DNA of 64,000 nucleotides from Tetranychus cinnabarinus (Eukaryota > Arthropoda > Arachnida > Trombidiformes > Tetranychidae), in the NCBI GenBank assembly GCA_022266195.1, contig WHVY01000001.1, positions 12,152,001 through 12,216,000 on the forward strand, given 5' to 3'. Under the pieces are notes generated by a model. The model searched no databases. It saw nothing but the letters and a program-made list of their open reading frames with translations, and was not told the origin of the DNA. Positions 1-11,700 of this stretch are shown in pieces; within the stretch, counting starts at the first letter, position 1; each line of letters starts with the position of its first letter. Both the position numbers and the translations under genes were made by a program.

Positions 1-2055
1 AACTTAGCAAGAAAAGTCAACAGTCAAATGGTTTGTTTCCAGCAAAATGTTGATATAATGAGGAACCTCAATTTAGATTAGGTGTGTTAGGTGTGATTAC
101 TTTTAATGATAACAATTTGATTTTTCAACTTGATTACAATTTGGGTGGAGAGTAATTGCCATTAGATTGTAATGAAAGAAAACAAATCAATAAATTATGC
201 TGATCATTGAATGTTTCAAGGATATTTTGCTATCAAATCTGTTTTGCCTCAATTTTATTAACAATTCAGTGAAATTCAATTTTTTTCAAACAATCAGTTT
301 ACCAGCTGAGTCTAGAGTTTGAATTTGAATTTACAATCGATGCTTTTGATTAGTTAATCACGTCTTTGTATAAATTCATGAACAATTGATACTTGGGTTT
401 TGAAGAGACTTAACCTCACAAATCGGGTTTTCACTGTTGATGGGTTAACATTGTTCAATAATGATTGTAATCAAGTAAGAAGTGAGTTTGTAAACAATTT
501 ACTTCATTGACAAATTAAACAATGTTTACGAGAATGATTTATGTTGAGTAAATTAAGATGGGAAATAAACATGATTGTAATCAACTTATTTTCATTGTTA
601 TTTACCTCGTGACAATCAGGTGTGTGTTTGCCAAAATTATCATAATTTTGTTCTCACTTTATACTGATTGCTGTTAAATCGTGACAATTTATTTTCATTT
701 TTAGTTAATCAACAACCAGAATCATGACTCTGTTGTTTGTAACCATCTTGACTGCTACTTGATGGTCAAGTTTTTGTCAACAAAAGTAGTTGATGAGATT
801 TATTACGATTTAATGATTAGCTATTAGAGTTGAGATCAGCTGGACAACTCTAATTTTTGTGCTTCAATAATGGGTTTCTTTGTATTTGATAGCAATTTTT
901 ATTGATTCAATGATACTGGACAGACTATTTTTGGTTCAACTTATAATTATAATCATAATTGCTTTGATTATCATGAAATTTATAACCTGAAAGTCTGCAC
1001 TTTTCAATAAATGCTGTTGTTTCAGTTTTAAAATCTGGATGAAGTGAAAAAATGAATAAATTTTTAATTGTTTGCTCTTATTTATTGGCTTTTTAATATT
1101 ATCTGATAATCTTGATTTGCCTTTAAATGAACTGAAAACACCTAAAAGCAATTCTTGATTTTTTCATATTCAGGGCATCATTGAGTTTTAATTTAAATGT
1201 GAAAGTGTAATATTCTGATGATGATGGCGATAATTTGTTATTTAATCAATCATCAACTGTAACCTTTTGGTGTTGATCTTGTTTATAATAGCCAAATCAT
1301 GAATTGTTTTTTTCTGGTTAATACAAAAATGGCAATTTAGATTAACTTTATCCATTTTCGTGATCATTATTAAGGGTCAACTTTTGTATCCATTAAGTGG
1401 TCAGGAAATTTTGATTGTAGTCTACTGTTTAAGGAGCACTCTTGTCATCACTATCAAAATGGTCATTACTATAATCATTGTTTTAAAAATTAGTTCAATT
1501 TGATTATTTTACAAACTATAAAATAATCTAAAGTTTATTATTACTTCCTTAATCCATAAGTGATTCCTTGACTATCCCAAAGTATTGAAATGTTGAATTA
1601 TCTTTTCATCGAGTCATCTAAAAGTCTCATAACATGTTATTATATTTTGATATTTCATTACTTCAATCGTGGCTTAGTGATTAAATAACATACACTGGTA
1701 ATTTACAAGATATTTAATTTACACAATATACTTAAATTGTTGATTGATTGATAGAAATTTATAAATAAAATCAGTAATTAGTTCATTTTGAATTGACCGC
1801 CAGAAGAGATTTTGCCTCCAAAAGCTGTCTGATATTGTTGTGAGTATCGATAGATTTGAATATCATTAGTTTGTTTTAATACAATTTACGTATTGAGCTT
1901 TGAAATGTATTAATGTTTAAACAAATTTACATAATTAAACGTATTTTTTTGGTTATTTGTCACTCATTTGGGTTAATTATCTTTGCAGTGTAATTACACT
2001 TTCACTGTGTTTACTGTTATTTTAATTAGCTAATTTTTTATTCATTTTTTTACAG
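1..2055 (+). other. Intron/upstream sequence of the Ral gene
   Basis: AT-rich sequence without a convincing exon. It ends in a pyrimidine-rich acceptor (ttttttacag) directly before the Ral exon. I looked for the missing 5' Ral exon with the P-loop (GxxxxGKS) and did not find it, so it probably lies left of the window and most of this stretch is intron. Short ORFs here have no coding character. Confidence 0.6.
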
Positions 2056-2562
2056 TTTGTTGAAGACTATGAACCAACCAAGGCTGATACTTACAGGAAA
2101 CAAGCTCATGTTGAGGATGAAGCAGTTATGGTTGACATTTTGGACACAGCTGGACAAGAAGATTATGCAGCTATTCGAGATAATTATTTCCGTTCTGGTG
2201 AAGGATTTCTGTGTGTCTTTTCAATTACCGAAGGAGAATCTTTTGCTGCAACAAGTGAATTCCGTGAACAGATTCTTCGAGTGAAAGGCGATGAATCGTC
2301 CATTCCATTTTTATTGGTTGGCAATAAAGCTGATTTAGATGAGAAAAGGGTTGTTTCCAAAGAGGAGGCTCAACGATTAGCTGATGCCTGGAATGTGCCA
2401 TACATTGAAACAAGTGCAAAAACAAGAGCCAATGTCGAGGCAATATTTTATTATTTGATGAAAGAGATTTACAAAAAGAAACGAACTCGATTAACCACCA
2501 ATACCACAGTTAACAACAAGAATGCTAAGAAAAAGAGTAAAACTCTTTGCAATATTTTGTAG
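2056..2562 (+). CDS. Rala: Ral small GTPase, 3' coding exon (partial)
   Basis: The exon encodes 168 residues of a Ras-family GTPase, starting in the effector/switch I region (FVEDYEPTKAD) and running to the stop. Visible motifs are DTAGQEDYAAIRDNYFRSGE (G3 and switch II), NKAD (G4), ETSAK (G5), a lysine-rich hypervariable tail and a C-terminal CNIL prenylation box whose final Leu predicts geranylgeranylation. The effector loop and switch II are typical of Ral rather than Ras or Rap. Ral proteins act at the plasma membrane and on vesicles through the exocyst and RalBP1. About 38 N-terminal residues with the P-loop are missing because the 5' exon is outside the window. The acceptor at 2051-2055 is in phase 0 with this frame. 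Confidence 0.93.
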   Translation, partial: FVEDYEPTKADTYRKQAHVEDEAVMVDILDTAGQEDYAAIRDNYFRSGEGFLCVFSITEGESFAATSEFREQILRVKGDESSIPFLLVGNKADLDEKRVVSKEEAQRLADAWNVPYIETSAKTRANVEAIFYYLMKEIYKKKRTRLTTNTTVNNKNAKKKSKTLCNIL

Positions 2563-3418
2563 AGTAATTTTTCATTCTTGTCTTCACACAATCATGATAT
2601 AATGTAAAGTCAATGATTTACATTTCAAAAAGAGCTGATTGAAATATTGTTACCTTTTTTTATTAGTTATTCCAATGACGCATTTTCAATTAGTTATTAT
2701 CAATTTTAACTATTGAACTTTAATGTTCTTTTTTCATTGATTTAACATCTGAAACAAATTTTTCATCATTTCATGTAAATAGACCATATAATATAAAAAC
2801 GAATAATTTTACAAGAAAATTTCTGTCTGTCTTTTTATTTAGTAATGTTGCTTTATATCAACATTCAAGCCATCAATTGAGCAATTAAAACTGATTGCTC
2901 AGTTCACTGGTTAAATATTTATTGAATCGTTTGGAGTGCAAAGTAACAAACTAAACATAATTGAAAAGATATGAAAATCGCAACATTTAAATGAGCATTC
3001 GATATGAATATAATTCAATTTTAACAAAATGAGAAAAACTTTCGATATGAATTTGTATACTACAGATAATTTAAAAATCGATAAACCATTATTCAATAGC
3101 AACATGGCTGGATTTTGCTATTGATTTGTCATTTTTGTTTAGCAAATTGTGATTAACTATTTTACACTTTGTCAGCTTTGAGTTGAATAAAATCGTTATT
3201 GACTTTCATTTCAATTTAAACATTCGGTGAAAAAAACAACTTTAAATGCATTTCATTTTCAAGTGTTACAATCTGGACAAGCAATTGTCCACTTTTGTCC
3301 GGAAGAAAAATATTTTATCTGTTATTTAATGAATTTACATCAAATTGTTTAACCAGCCATTTTAACTTTCATGTTGTTCGTTGAATAATTTAATCGAAAG
3401 GCTTACACCAACATAACC
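2563..3418 (+). other. Ral 3' UTR and intergenic sequence
   Basis: AT-rich, no coding signal on either strand. A likely Ral cleavage region with ATAATATAAAAA-type sequence lies near 2790. The rest up to the next ATG shows nothing further. Confidence 0.5.
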
Positions 3419-3886
3419 ATGATGAATTCAAGTGAACAAACCAACGTACGGCAGCGTTTCATCAGCCCAAGAAATATCCTGCTGTTCATCTTTGTATTAT
3501 CAACTTTGCTAAATATAATCGCGTTGCTGGATAGAATCAATAATTCACGAGGCTCTTTCTTTTACTCTTATTATTTCAACCTTTTTTTAAACGCACTTGT
3601 TGTAATTGCGATAATTAAACGCTGGCAAGGAGTTTTAAAGGTTTACCGAATATTTTGTATTGTTGTGCTCGTATGCGATGTCATAATAATCTTCGTTCTA
3701 ATTTTGGACTTGGCAAATGGCGATAATAAAGAGAGCAAAGGATTGGGTCATGTTTTGATGTTTTGTGTTTATTCACTTGCAGTGCTTCTGATTACAATTT
3801 ATTATATGGGAAAATACATTAAACAAATATCTGCGCGTACTGAACCTGAAAAGGAAGAGACAGGTTCATTTCAACAAACCGTTTGA
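3419..3886 (+). CDS. Orphan four-transmembrane protein
   Basis: Single-exon ORF of 155 residues starting with a double Met after a good context (aacataaccATG). It has a short hydrophilic N-terminus followed by four hydrophobic segments at about residues 20-40, 52-72, 79-101 and 112-132, separated by short loops, and an acidic/polar tail ending TGSFQQTV. An AATAAA signal follows at 4007-4012. The layout suggests a small tetraspanning membrane protein, but I see no tetraspanin CCG motif, claudin W-GLW-C-C motif or other diagnostic signature, so no function is assigned. The hydrophobic segments and the in-place polyA signal favour a real gene over a chance ORF. Confidence 0.65.
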   Translation: MMNSSEQTNVRQRFISPRNILLFIFVLSTLLNIIALLDRINNSRGSFFYSYYFNLFLNALVVIAIIKRWQGVLKVYRIFCIVVLVCDVIIIFVLILDLANGDNKESKGLGHVLMFCVYSLAVLLITIYYMGKYIKQISARTEPEKEETGSFQQTV

Positions 3887-5779
3887 ATTAGACCGCCTGG
3901 CTTTGATTCATTTTATGGCAATACTGGAAAATATTGTTCAGAAATCATTTTCTGTAATTGAATATTTATGGTGTTTGCTTATGCTTGACTAACTATGCAT
4001 AAAACCAATAAATTGTAATGCTGGTCATAATTGCAAGAAAACTGATTGTTTTAGCAATAATTTTCAAACCATACTCTTTTGATAGTTCAAGCACTTATTT
4101 GGATCAAGTTTATTCAATCAGTCAATCAGTTTCGACAATTTACAACAAGTCTCCTTAAAACAAGCCTACGGAGAATATTGGTCATCTTAATTTTTATAAA
4201 CATGCACCATTGACATTGACATCTCCATTAATGCTAACCATTGTCATGTCGTTGAAAAGAGCAGAGAAGAGATCTTTGGAGCTTACCAAGCTGGATGTTA
4301 TTCAAATATCCATGATTTGTGTGATTTCTGATGGTAAGAAATTGATTTGAAAACTAAATCATCTTAAATAATATAACTTTTTGAATTACTCGAAATAAAC
4401 AATGAACTTAATTGCTTTCTTTCATTTTATCCTTAAGCTAAAAATCTTCTGTGTGAAACAAGCAGACCAAGATAATCCAATCGATTTCAAGTTTTAATTT
4501 TGGAAACATATTGGCTTCGTGTTTCTCTCAATGGCCGAAGGTATAACTTTGAGTCCTGCGATTGATGCTCACAAAATGTCTTAACTCTCTGGTTATCTCT
4601 TTAAAACCAACTGTATTTACATTTCCATCCTTTAATAAGCTTTTTCTGGCTCAATTTCTCAAAGGATTCGTTAAAATTATCATGCTTTTTCACTTAACTT
4701 AGAGACCGGTGATTGACAAGTCGTTTCTTAACTATTTTTGATGTAAATTAATTTTTTTTTTATCACCAATATGTGTTTGTAATTATGTTTCCTTCTGGTA
4801 TAAATATTTGTTCTTAAGAATAAGAATAAATTGCTCTCAAAGTTAGCACAGTTTCACTGCAATGTAATTTCTAACCGATAGTTCAACCGCTTTAAATTGA
4901 GACTTGATTTCTGTTTACAGTTTGTGTAATAAAATTTGCATTTCAATTTTTTCTTTCAAAAATTCTATGATCATCATGATAACTCAGCAAAAGTGCTGCG
5001 TGAACAGAGAAAGAAACATTTATTTTAAAAATTATCATTGAGAGTTACATTAAAGTAAAAATGGTAAGATTGTACTTTTTAATGGATTAAATGATCATAG
5101 ACTTTGTTTCCATGGTGTCATCTCTTTTTGATTTTGCATTGAGATTATTAAAGTTGATTACAAACATGAACACAAACATAAGTATAAGAAACAAATTCAA
5201 ATTGATTAAGCGAAAAGAGAACATTTATCACTGTTTAAACATTCATCAATATGAAATGATGATCTTTTGATAAGAACAGGTATCAAGTGAAGTTCCAATG
5301 AATTGTCTATCAATTGCGTTGTACTTAATTGGCCGCGCAACTTGTTTTAGCAGGAATGATGAGTTTTAGGTATCTAATGTACAATTTGATATCTAAATAA
5401 CATTCACCAGTAAAGTGTCTGCATCTGTGAGCAACTTTCTTTGATCAATCATGAACCAGTATCATCTTGGGTTCAGTTTGTTGACGTAATGAATATTTGT
5501 TTTCTGTTCATAATCGATGCAATTGGCTGCAAAAAATTTTTCCACTTCATTTTCAAAATATAATAATTGTTATTCTGGATGAGCTGGAGAAGTTTAAAAA
5601 AATTGGTTCATTCACTGATGCTAATTGTGTTACCAGGTGATATTTTGATTCTCGACCTCTGGCCATTAAATTGTCTTGACATTTGAATTTCTTGACACAG
5701 TGATAGTGATGGAATAATAATCAATAAAAATTAATGATTCAATTTAAACAATAATTTGCTTTCTTGGTTCAGTATTGAA
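3887..5779. other. Intergenic; one weak small-gene candidate
   Basis: Mostly AT-rich sequence without coding character. One weak candidate starts at ATG 4246: an 80-base reading frame ends at a gtaag donor near 4332 and could splice in frame to an exon after the ttatccttaag acceptor near 4438, giving about 42 residues in all. Nothing supports it beyond the splice-like sites, so it is not called as a gene. Confidence 0.3.
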
Positions 5780-8700
5780 TTAGGGTTTAGAGTTGATCAA
5801 GGTAACTTGATAGGCACAAATGATGAAACACTGTCGTGATTGAGATTCCTTAATGGTAAGCAAAAGCTCATTAACTCCTCGACGTAAAGGAGTGAATGAG
5901 AAGACAAATTTGGCACCCTAAAAATAAGAAAATATTTTAGTACGAAATCAGCAATTGAAAATTAAATTCGGTTGGGGACGTATAGTTACCTCTGTTAGAG
6001 ATTTTTGAAGAGTTCCATTAAGGTAGACCTTAACTTTGGCGGAAGGACTGAAAAATCTCAATGAAACTGGCTTGAAGAGACTGAAAGTTAAATCACTTAT
6101 AAACAGAAGAAAACCAATTCCTGTGAATAGAAAGAGAAATCTCACACAATTAGTTTGAGAACAAATGCGCTATTAACAAACCTGGCTGAAATGGCTCAAT
6201 GGAATCAAAATTGAACAGCAACCGAAATCGAAGATTTTCACTTGTGGAATGACATTGAATGGGAAAAAGAGCGTGGCTTATCCGAGCGGTACTGCGAAGA
6301 AGTTCAATAACTTGATTTTCTAATGCCATTGTAATCCTAAATGAACAAAAGATCATAATCATAATCAATAAAATTTTGAAATACAAAAAGATCTAAAAAG
6401 AATCTGATAATTACTGAGAAACATGTTTGGTCAAAATGTGTTGAGTTTCATCATTTCCAAATAATTTAGCGGTTCTCAATGCATTTGAACCAGCATCATT
6501 GATTATTGAAAAATTGGCTCCATGAAGCAGCAAGCTCCGGACAATGTCATAATGGCCATTTTGACTAGCCTATAAGCAAAAAGTAATCATGTGTCAATTA
6601 TAATAGAATTAAGATAAATCGACAAAATAATAATTACCAGGATCAAAGCTGTATTTCCATTGGAATCCTTTAAATTTTTGGCAGCTCCAGATTCAAGAAG
6701 AAACTCAACTAATTTGGTGTTGCCAACTTCAGCTGCATAAATTAACGGAGTTTTACAGTCATTACCAAATCTTTGATTCAAATTGTATCCAATGTTGAAT
6801 CGAGAAGAGGGTGAAAATGATGAAGATGATGAGGGAAATGGTAAAGGTAACGGTGAACCAATAGAAGATATGGATTTTTGTTGATCATCACCATCTAACT
6901 GTTGCTGAGATTCTTCTTGTTTAATACAGGGTTGAGTATTTTTGAGTCCTCTCAGTTCAGCTAGTCTTTCCAATTCGATTAAAGAATTACATTCCTCATC
7001 TTGCTGTTCAGGTTCCTTTTTAATTTTTATTCGGGCAACAATTGAAGTAGTAGAGGTTGATGAGGTAGACGACGATGACGATGACGATGAAGATGAAGAT
7101 GACGAAGGAGAAGGGGAAGAACAGGTTGAAGTTGAAGATCTACGAGAAAGAGCTTTCTTACTCAACAATTTTGATTTTTTTGAGCGGGCTTTAACAAATG
7201 GCGGGCAATTTGATTTAATCCTTTTCAGCGTTTTATCTGAACCTTTAGCAATTTTATTGCGACTTCTTAGCGATTTGATCGAATTGAAGCTTTTATTTTT
7301 ACTTTTGTACTCTTCAATAACATCATGGCAGGTGAAAAAATTACTTTGAGGTTCCCAAGTATCATTTTCAGGCCCATAACCTCTCCACCGTACTTTATAA
7401 AGATAATCAGTCTGCAATAATAAAAAGAGAAATAGACAAAAGTTAGAAATCAAATCAAGATCAAAATAATCTAGATCAATTATTGACCTAATTGAGATCA
7501 AATCAGTACAATTCAACGAAAGATTGTCTCAAAATAATCAAAATAAGGTAAAGAGTGTAACTCTTTGCTTCTGCCATTTAAAATAACAAAAGAAAACAAT
7601 TGACAATTAAAGGACCATTAAATGATTATATTAATGATTATCGAGTGTTTAATAGCAAAATTAAATCTTTTTTGGGTTACACAGACCTAGTTTTAAAATA
7701 ATTATGAGTCAAAAAAGTCAACAATCAGTAGGAAAAATTGAGATCAACTTGAATAATTAATCTTTATTTATTTTTTACCTTTTCTTCTCAGTCTATCATG
7801 TAATCAACCTTATTTTTGTTTCTTCATTTTCCAATCATCCTTTCCTTACAAACTCAAAATGGTAATAATAACGATTGAAATTGCGTGCTTCCAATCATAA
7901 TCTCTATCGTCACTTGAATCCTTAACTTTATTATTTTACTATAAACATATCAACTAGGTAAATAAAGGTAAAGATTCAAGCCAATTCCAGGTAAATGAGA
8001 AGTCTAATAAATTTGAATATCAAAACCTAGACTTTGAGCTATCGACAGAAAGGTTTAAACAGTAGTTAACCTAAATAAATGGTTACGTTATTTCTTGGTC
8101 AGATTCAATTCCTAGGAATCAGGCTAAAGTTAAGCGTGCTCATGCTAAGAAAGGCTTGGAGTGAACTTAATTTCACTTTTCTTCCGTGATGACAAACTAA
8201 ATGATAAGATGATGATGAGAAGGAAAAATAATGATGATCATTTAAGGAGAAAGCCATTTCAATCAATAGAGAATCATTTGACTGGTTAAAGTTGATTCGC
8301 TGGGTTATGTTAGTTTACCAGTGGATCAATTGGATCACACTGGTTGAGTTAATCTTTAATTATGACAACAAATGAACCTAAAGTAATAACGCCAACTGAC
8401 CATGAATCTGAGTCTTTAGTTGACCAAGACAACAGTGAAATTAATCAGCTTAACCATGTTTCAAATAATGATAATAACGGTGAAGAGACGAGTGTTGTTA
8501 TCAGCAATACTGAGGACAATACAAGTGAAGAGAAGAGTTTAACCAACAATGAAGACAAACCTAGTGATAATGGTTCAACCGTTTCTAATGATGATAATCA
8601 AGTTGCCGTTAATCTGGAAGATACCTCTAATGCTGGACCCGAGATTGATCTTAAATTGACCTTTATTGGTATATTGGTTAACCAGCCTTTACTAAAGCCA

Positions 8701-11700
8701 ATTTACCGTTTACTGACAAAGCGTACAGGAAGATTAAGGATCCAAAGGATAGTTTATTTTATGGGGACCTTTGCTATAACCCATTCATTTTTAATGCTAA
8801 TCTCGGTTCTTCCCTCAGCTGGATTAGTTGATTCTTTTGGCTCTCGTCTTGATTTCATGAAATTTACTCTATTCCTCAATGATGTTACTCTGTTTACAAT
8901 GTTAAATGGTATATTGGCCCGTGAACCTCCATTAAATCAACTGGACTCTATATGGCAAACCCTTTATTCACCATCAGCTGATCAACCGACCAAGGACAAT
9001 ATTGAGATAAAACAATGGGTTAGTGATAGAGTTAAATCTGTCCGTAAACGACTCTACCTTTTAATAGTCTTGTCCACTGTTATTTACTTTCAATTACTGA
9101 TAACCATTGCCTTGGATTCAACATCTAGTATACTCTCTCCAATAACACTGGTTGATATGGTACACATAATTGTTGATCTAATTGGTCTACTGATTGTCCA
9201 CCTTCTTGTTTACCAATTTTTAATCTCAACTATTTTGGCTCAATCAATTTTCCGTGATATCAACAATTCATTCAGGGAAGACAAAAGGATTCAATCTTCA
9301 TCATTATCAAATCATCATCCATCATCTTCACCTTTACATTCAACTACATTGGCTCGTACAGATAAATCAGAGGATATCATTTTGTACCGACGTTATCGCT
9401 ATTGTAATACAATTGAATTTATTCGGACTGCCAACAATCATTGGAAACATTTCCTTGCTCTATTCATTCTGTTCAATTTTGTTCCTTCAGTATTTCAATT
9501 ACATTTTGTCCTCAACAAACAACTAGATGGGCAACAGTTGGTTGAATTGATTTACCGTTTTTTGATCAACATTGCAGCCACTTACTTAATAATTATCAAT
9601 GTGACACAAGTTAACCTTTTATCAAACCAATTTTATGACGATTTGTACCAATTAACATTAAAGGAGACTAACGATCCAACTCGTCTAGAGGTTAGTTAGT
9701 GTCCATTAAGCTAATCAAAAGTTAACTCTTCTCTTTCTTCTTCTCAGGCTTTACTTTTCTTGGACAGAGTTGACCACGGAGAGGTTGGCTTCACTTTGAG
9801 CGATTCATTTCTAATCACACCAAACTTTACATCAATCCTGTTTATATCTTTAATTGTTCTCGTTTTTATTTTACCTACAATAGCCTAATATTGATGAGGA
9901 TAAGCAGGAAAAGCAGTGAAATACACAAGTAAACTGTTGGCAATAATGATAAGGACTCATGATTTCATGTTACTCCCAAAAACTTCAGAGATTGGGAAAG
10001 AAATATCATTTGACTGTCAAAATAATTGAGCCAAAATTTAGACAATATTTTGAAGACATTGTTTTTTTTTGATAATTTTAAGTTGTTATAATGCGATAAT
10101 CGGTTGATCATTTTTCAAAAATTTTCATAATTTCCATGCTTTTCTATTTTAAGGTTATAAAAATAGAAATGGGAAATTACCTAATTTTTCAATGTTTCTC
10201 TATGGGAAGATATATTCACCAATTGGTTGATTATTTTGTTATTGTGTGAATTAAATTGTTTCGCTATTATTTTGACAGTCGAATGAGACTTTTATCACAA
10301 TTTGAAATTTCTTTCTCAATCCCTGAAGTGTAGCATGAGCAACTTTTCCTGCTCATCCCATTTTCTTGGGTCTAACAAAAAGGTGTCACTACCTTACAGG
10401 GAGTCAAGGTTTAACCATTGAATATAAACCAAAATGAGAACAAGATTCACTCCTAATGTGTACTTAACGTTAAACTTGTTGTACCCTTGATATCGCCTAT
10501 GATTGTTACAATTAAAAGTGTTTAAAAGTGTTTTCAATCATCTTGTTTCATTTTCATCACTCATACTCAATCTCTTCTTGTTATGGCTTCGATAGCAGCT
10601 TTAAGTCGGGCTAAATTTTCAATCAAAAGCTACAGCGTTGAGGTAAGTTGATTAATTCATTACATTACTTATTAAAAAAGTATAATTTGTCAAAGTTAAG
10701 TAACAATTAGATTAATTTGATATCGAAATAGGCTGTGAATCTCAATCTCAATCTAAAGTAACAGTTGGTTTGTTCATGAAATGTTGAAAACTTTGAGTCT
10801 AATCTGTTATGCTCTTCAAGCCAACTCTGAATTAATTACAAGCTGATTAGCTTATTTGTCAATTAGATTGGATTGGATTGACAGATGTACTGAATCTTGA
10901 ATATGATTAGTATTGATTATCGTGTTTCTTTCCGAATTTTTGAGTTGAATTGACCTTTTTTTGTCAACAAAATGTAACAAAAGAAATTGAATTCAATTGT
11001 TCAACAAGTATGATAATGCAAGACCAAACTATCAATCTAATTTCATGGTTGCAATGAGTTTTCATTTCCAAATATTGACACATTATCATCTTTTTTACTC
11101 CTTTCACCGGATTATTATGGTTATTGTTATTCCCTTTTATGATGATGATCCTGAGTTATTGTTATGAGTCTTTTTTTCCTGGCGATTACGATAAAAAAGT
11201 ACAACCTTAAAGATGCTTTTACTTCATTTCATAGTAGATTGAAGTAAAAAAAAGAGAAGAAAAAAAATCAAAAGTGAATCTCATAACAATGTAAAGGTGA
11301 TAATGAAAAGATCTTATCCTTAATTTGATGAAAGCTTTTACCAGCCAAAATTATCCGTCTATTATAGTAGTTGTTTAACGACAGCTTGAAAACTAGCATA
11401 ATTCAGAGGCTGATCTTTTCAAAATGATATTCATATTGATAGGAATAATAATCAATCCAAAAATTCTATTGACTGAACAAGGGAATGAAAAGCGATTTAC
11501 AGACGATGATACTCGCAATGAAAAAGGTTATTAGAGTGTCCAATGTTCAAGCCAATTAGTGGTGATCGGTGAACTAGAAAAGCCCCAAGAAAAGGAAGGA
11601 AGTTAATAGAATAGGAAGACAATTATTATTATATGTTCAACAGGGAATTGAAAATGAATCAAGAATGATTCTGACGATAAAAATGGATCTGAGACTGATC

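Noticed and set aside
1..2055. Search for the Ral P-loop exon
   Set aside because: No GxxxxGKS-coding stretch with splice sites was found; it is assumed to lie outside the window.
4246..4500. Two-exon candidate of about 42 residues
   Set aside because: Only splice-like sites support it; no hydrophobic or domain pattern.
6942..7349. 135-codon plus-strand frame with an acidic Asp/Glu run
   Set aside because: Antisense shadow of the Ser-rich linker of the MPP8-like gene.
7416..8360. Search for an alternative chromodomain first exon close to the MPP8-like exon 2
   Set aside because: No minus-strand stretch translates to the expected first chromodomain strand, whereas the exon at 17399-17334 fits in sequence and phase.
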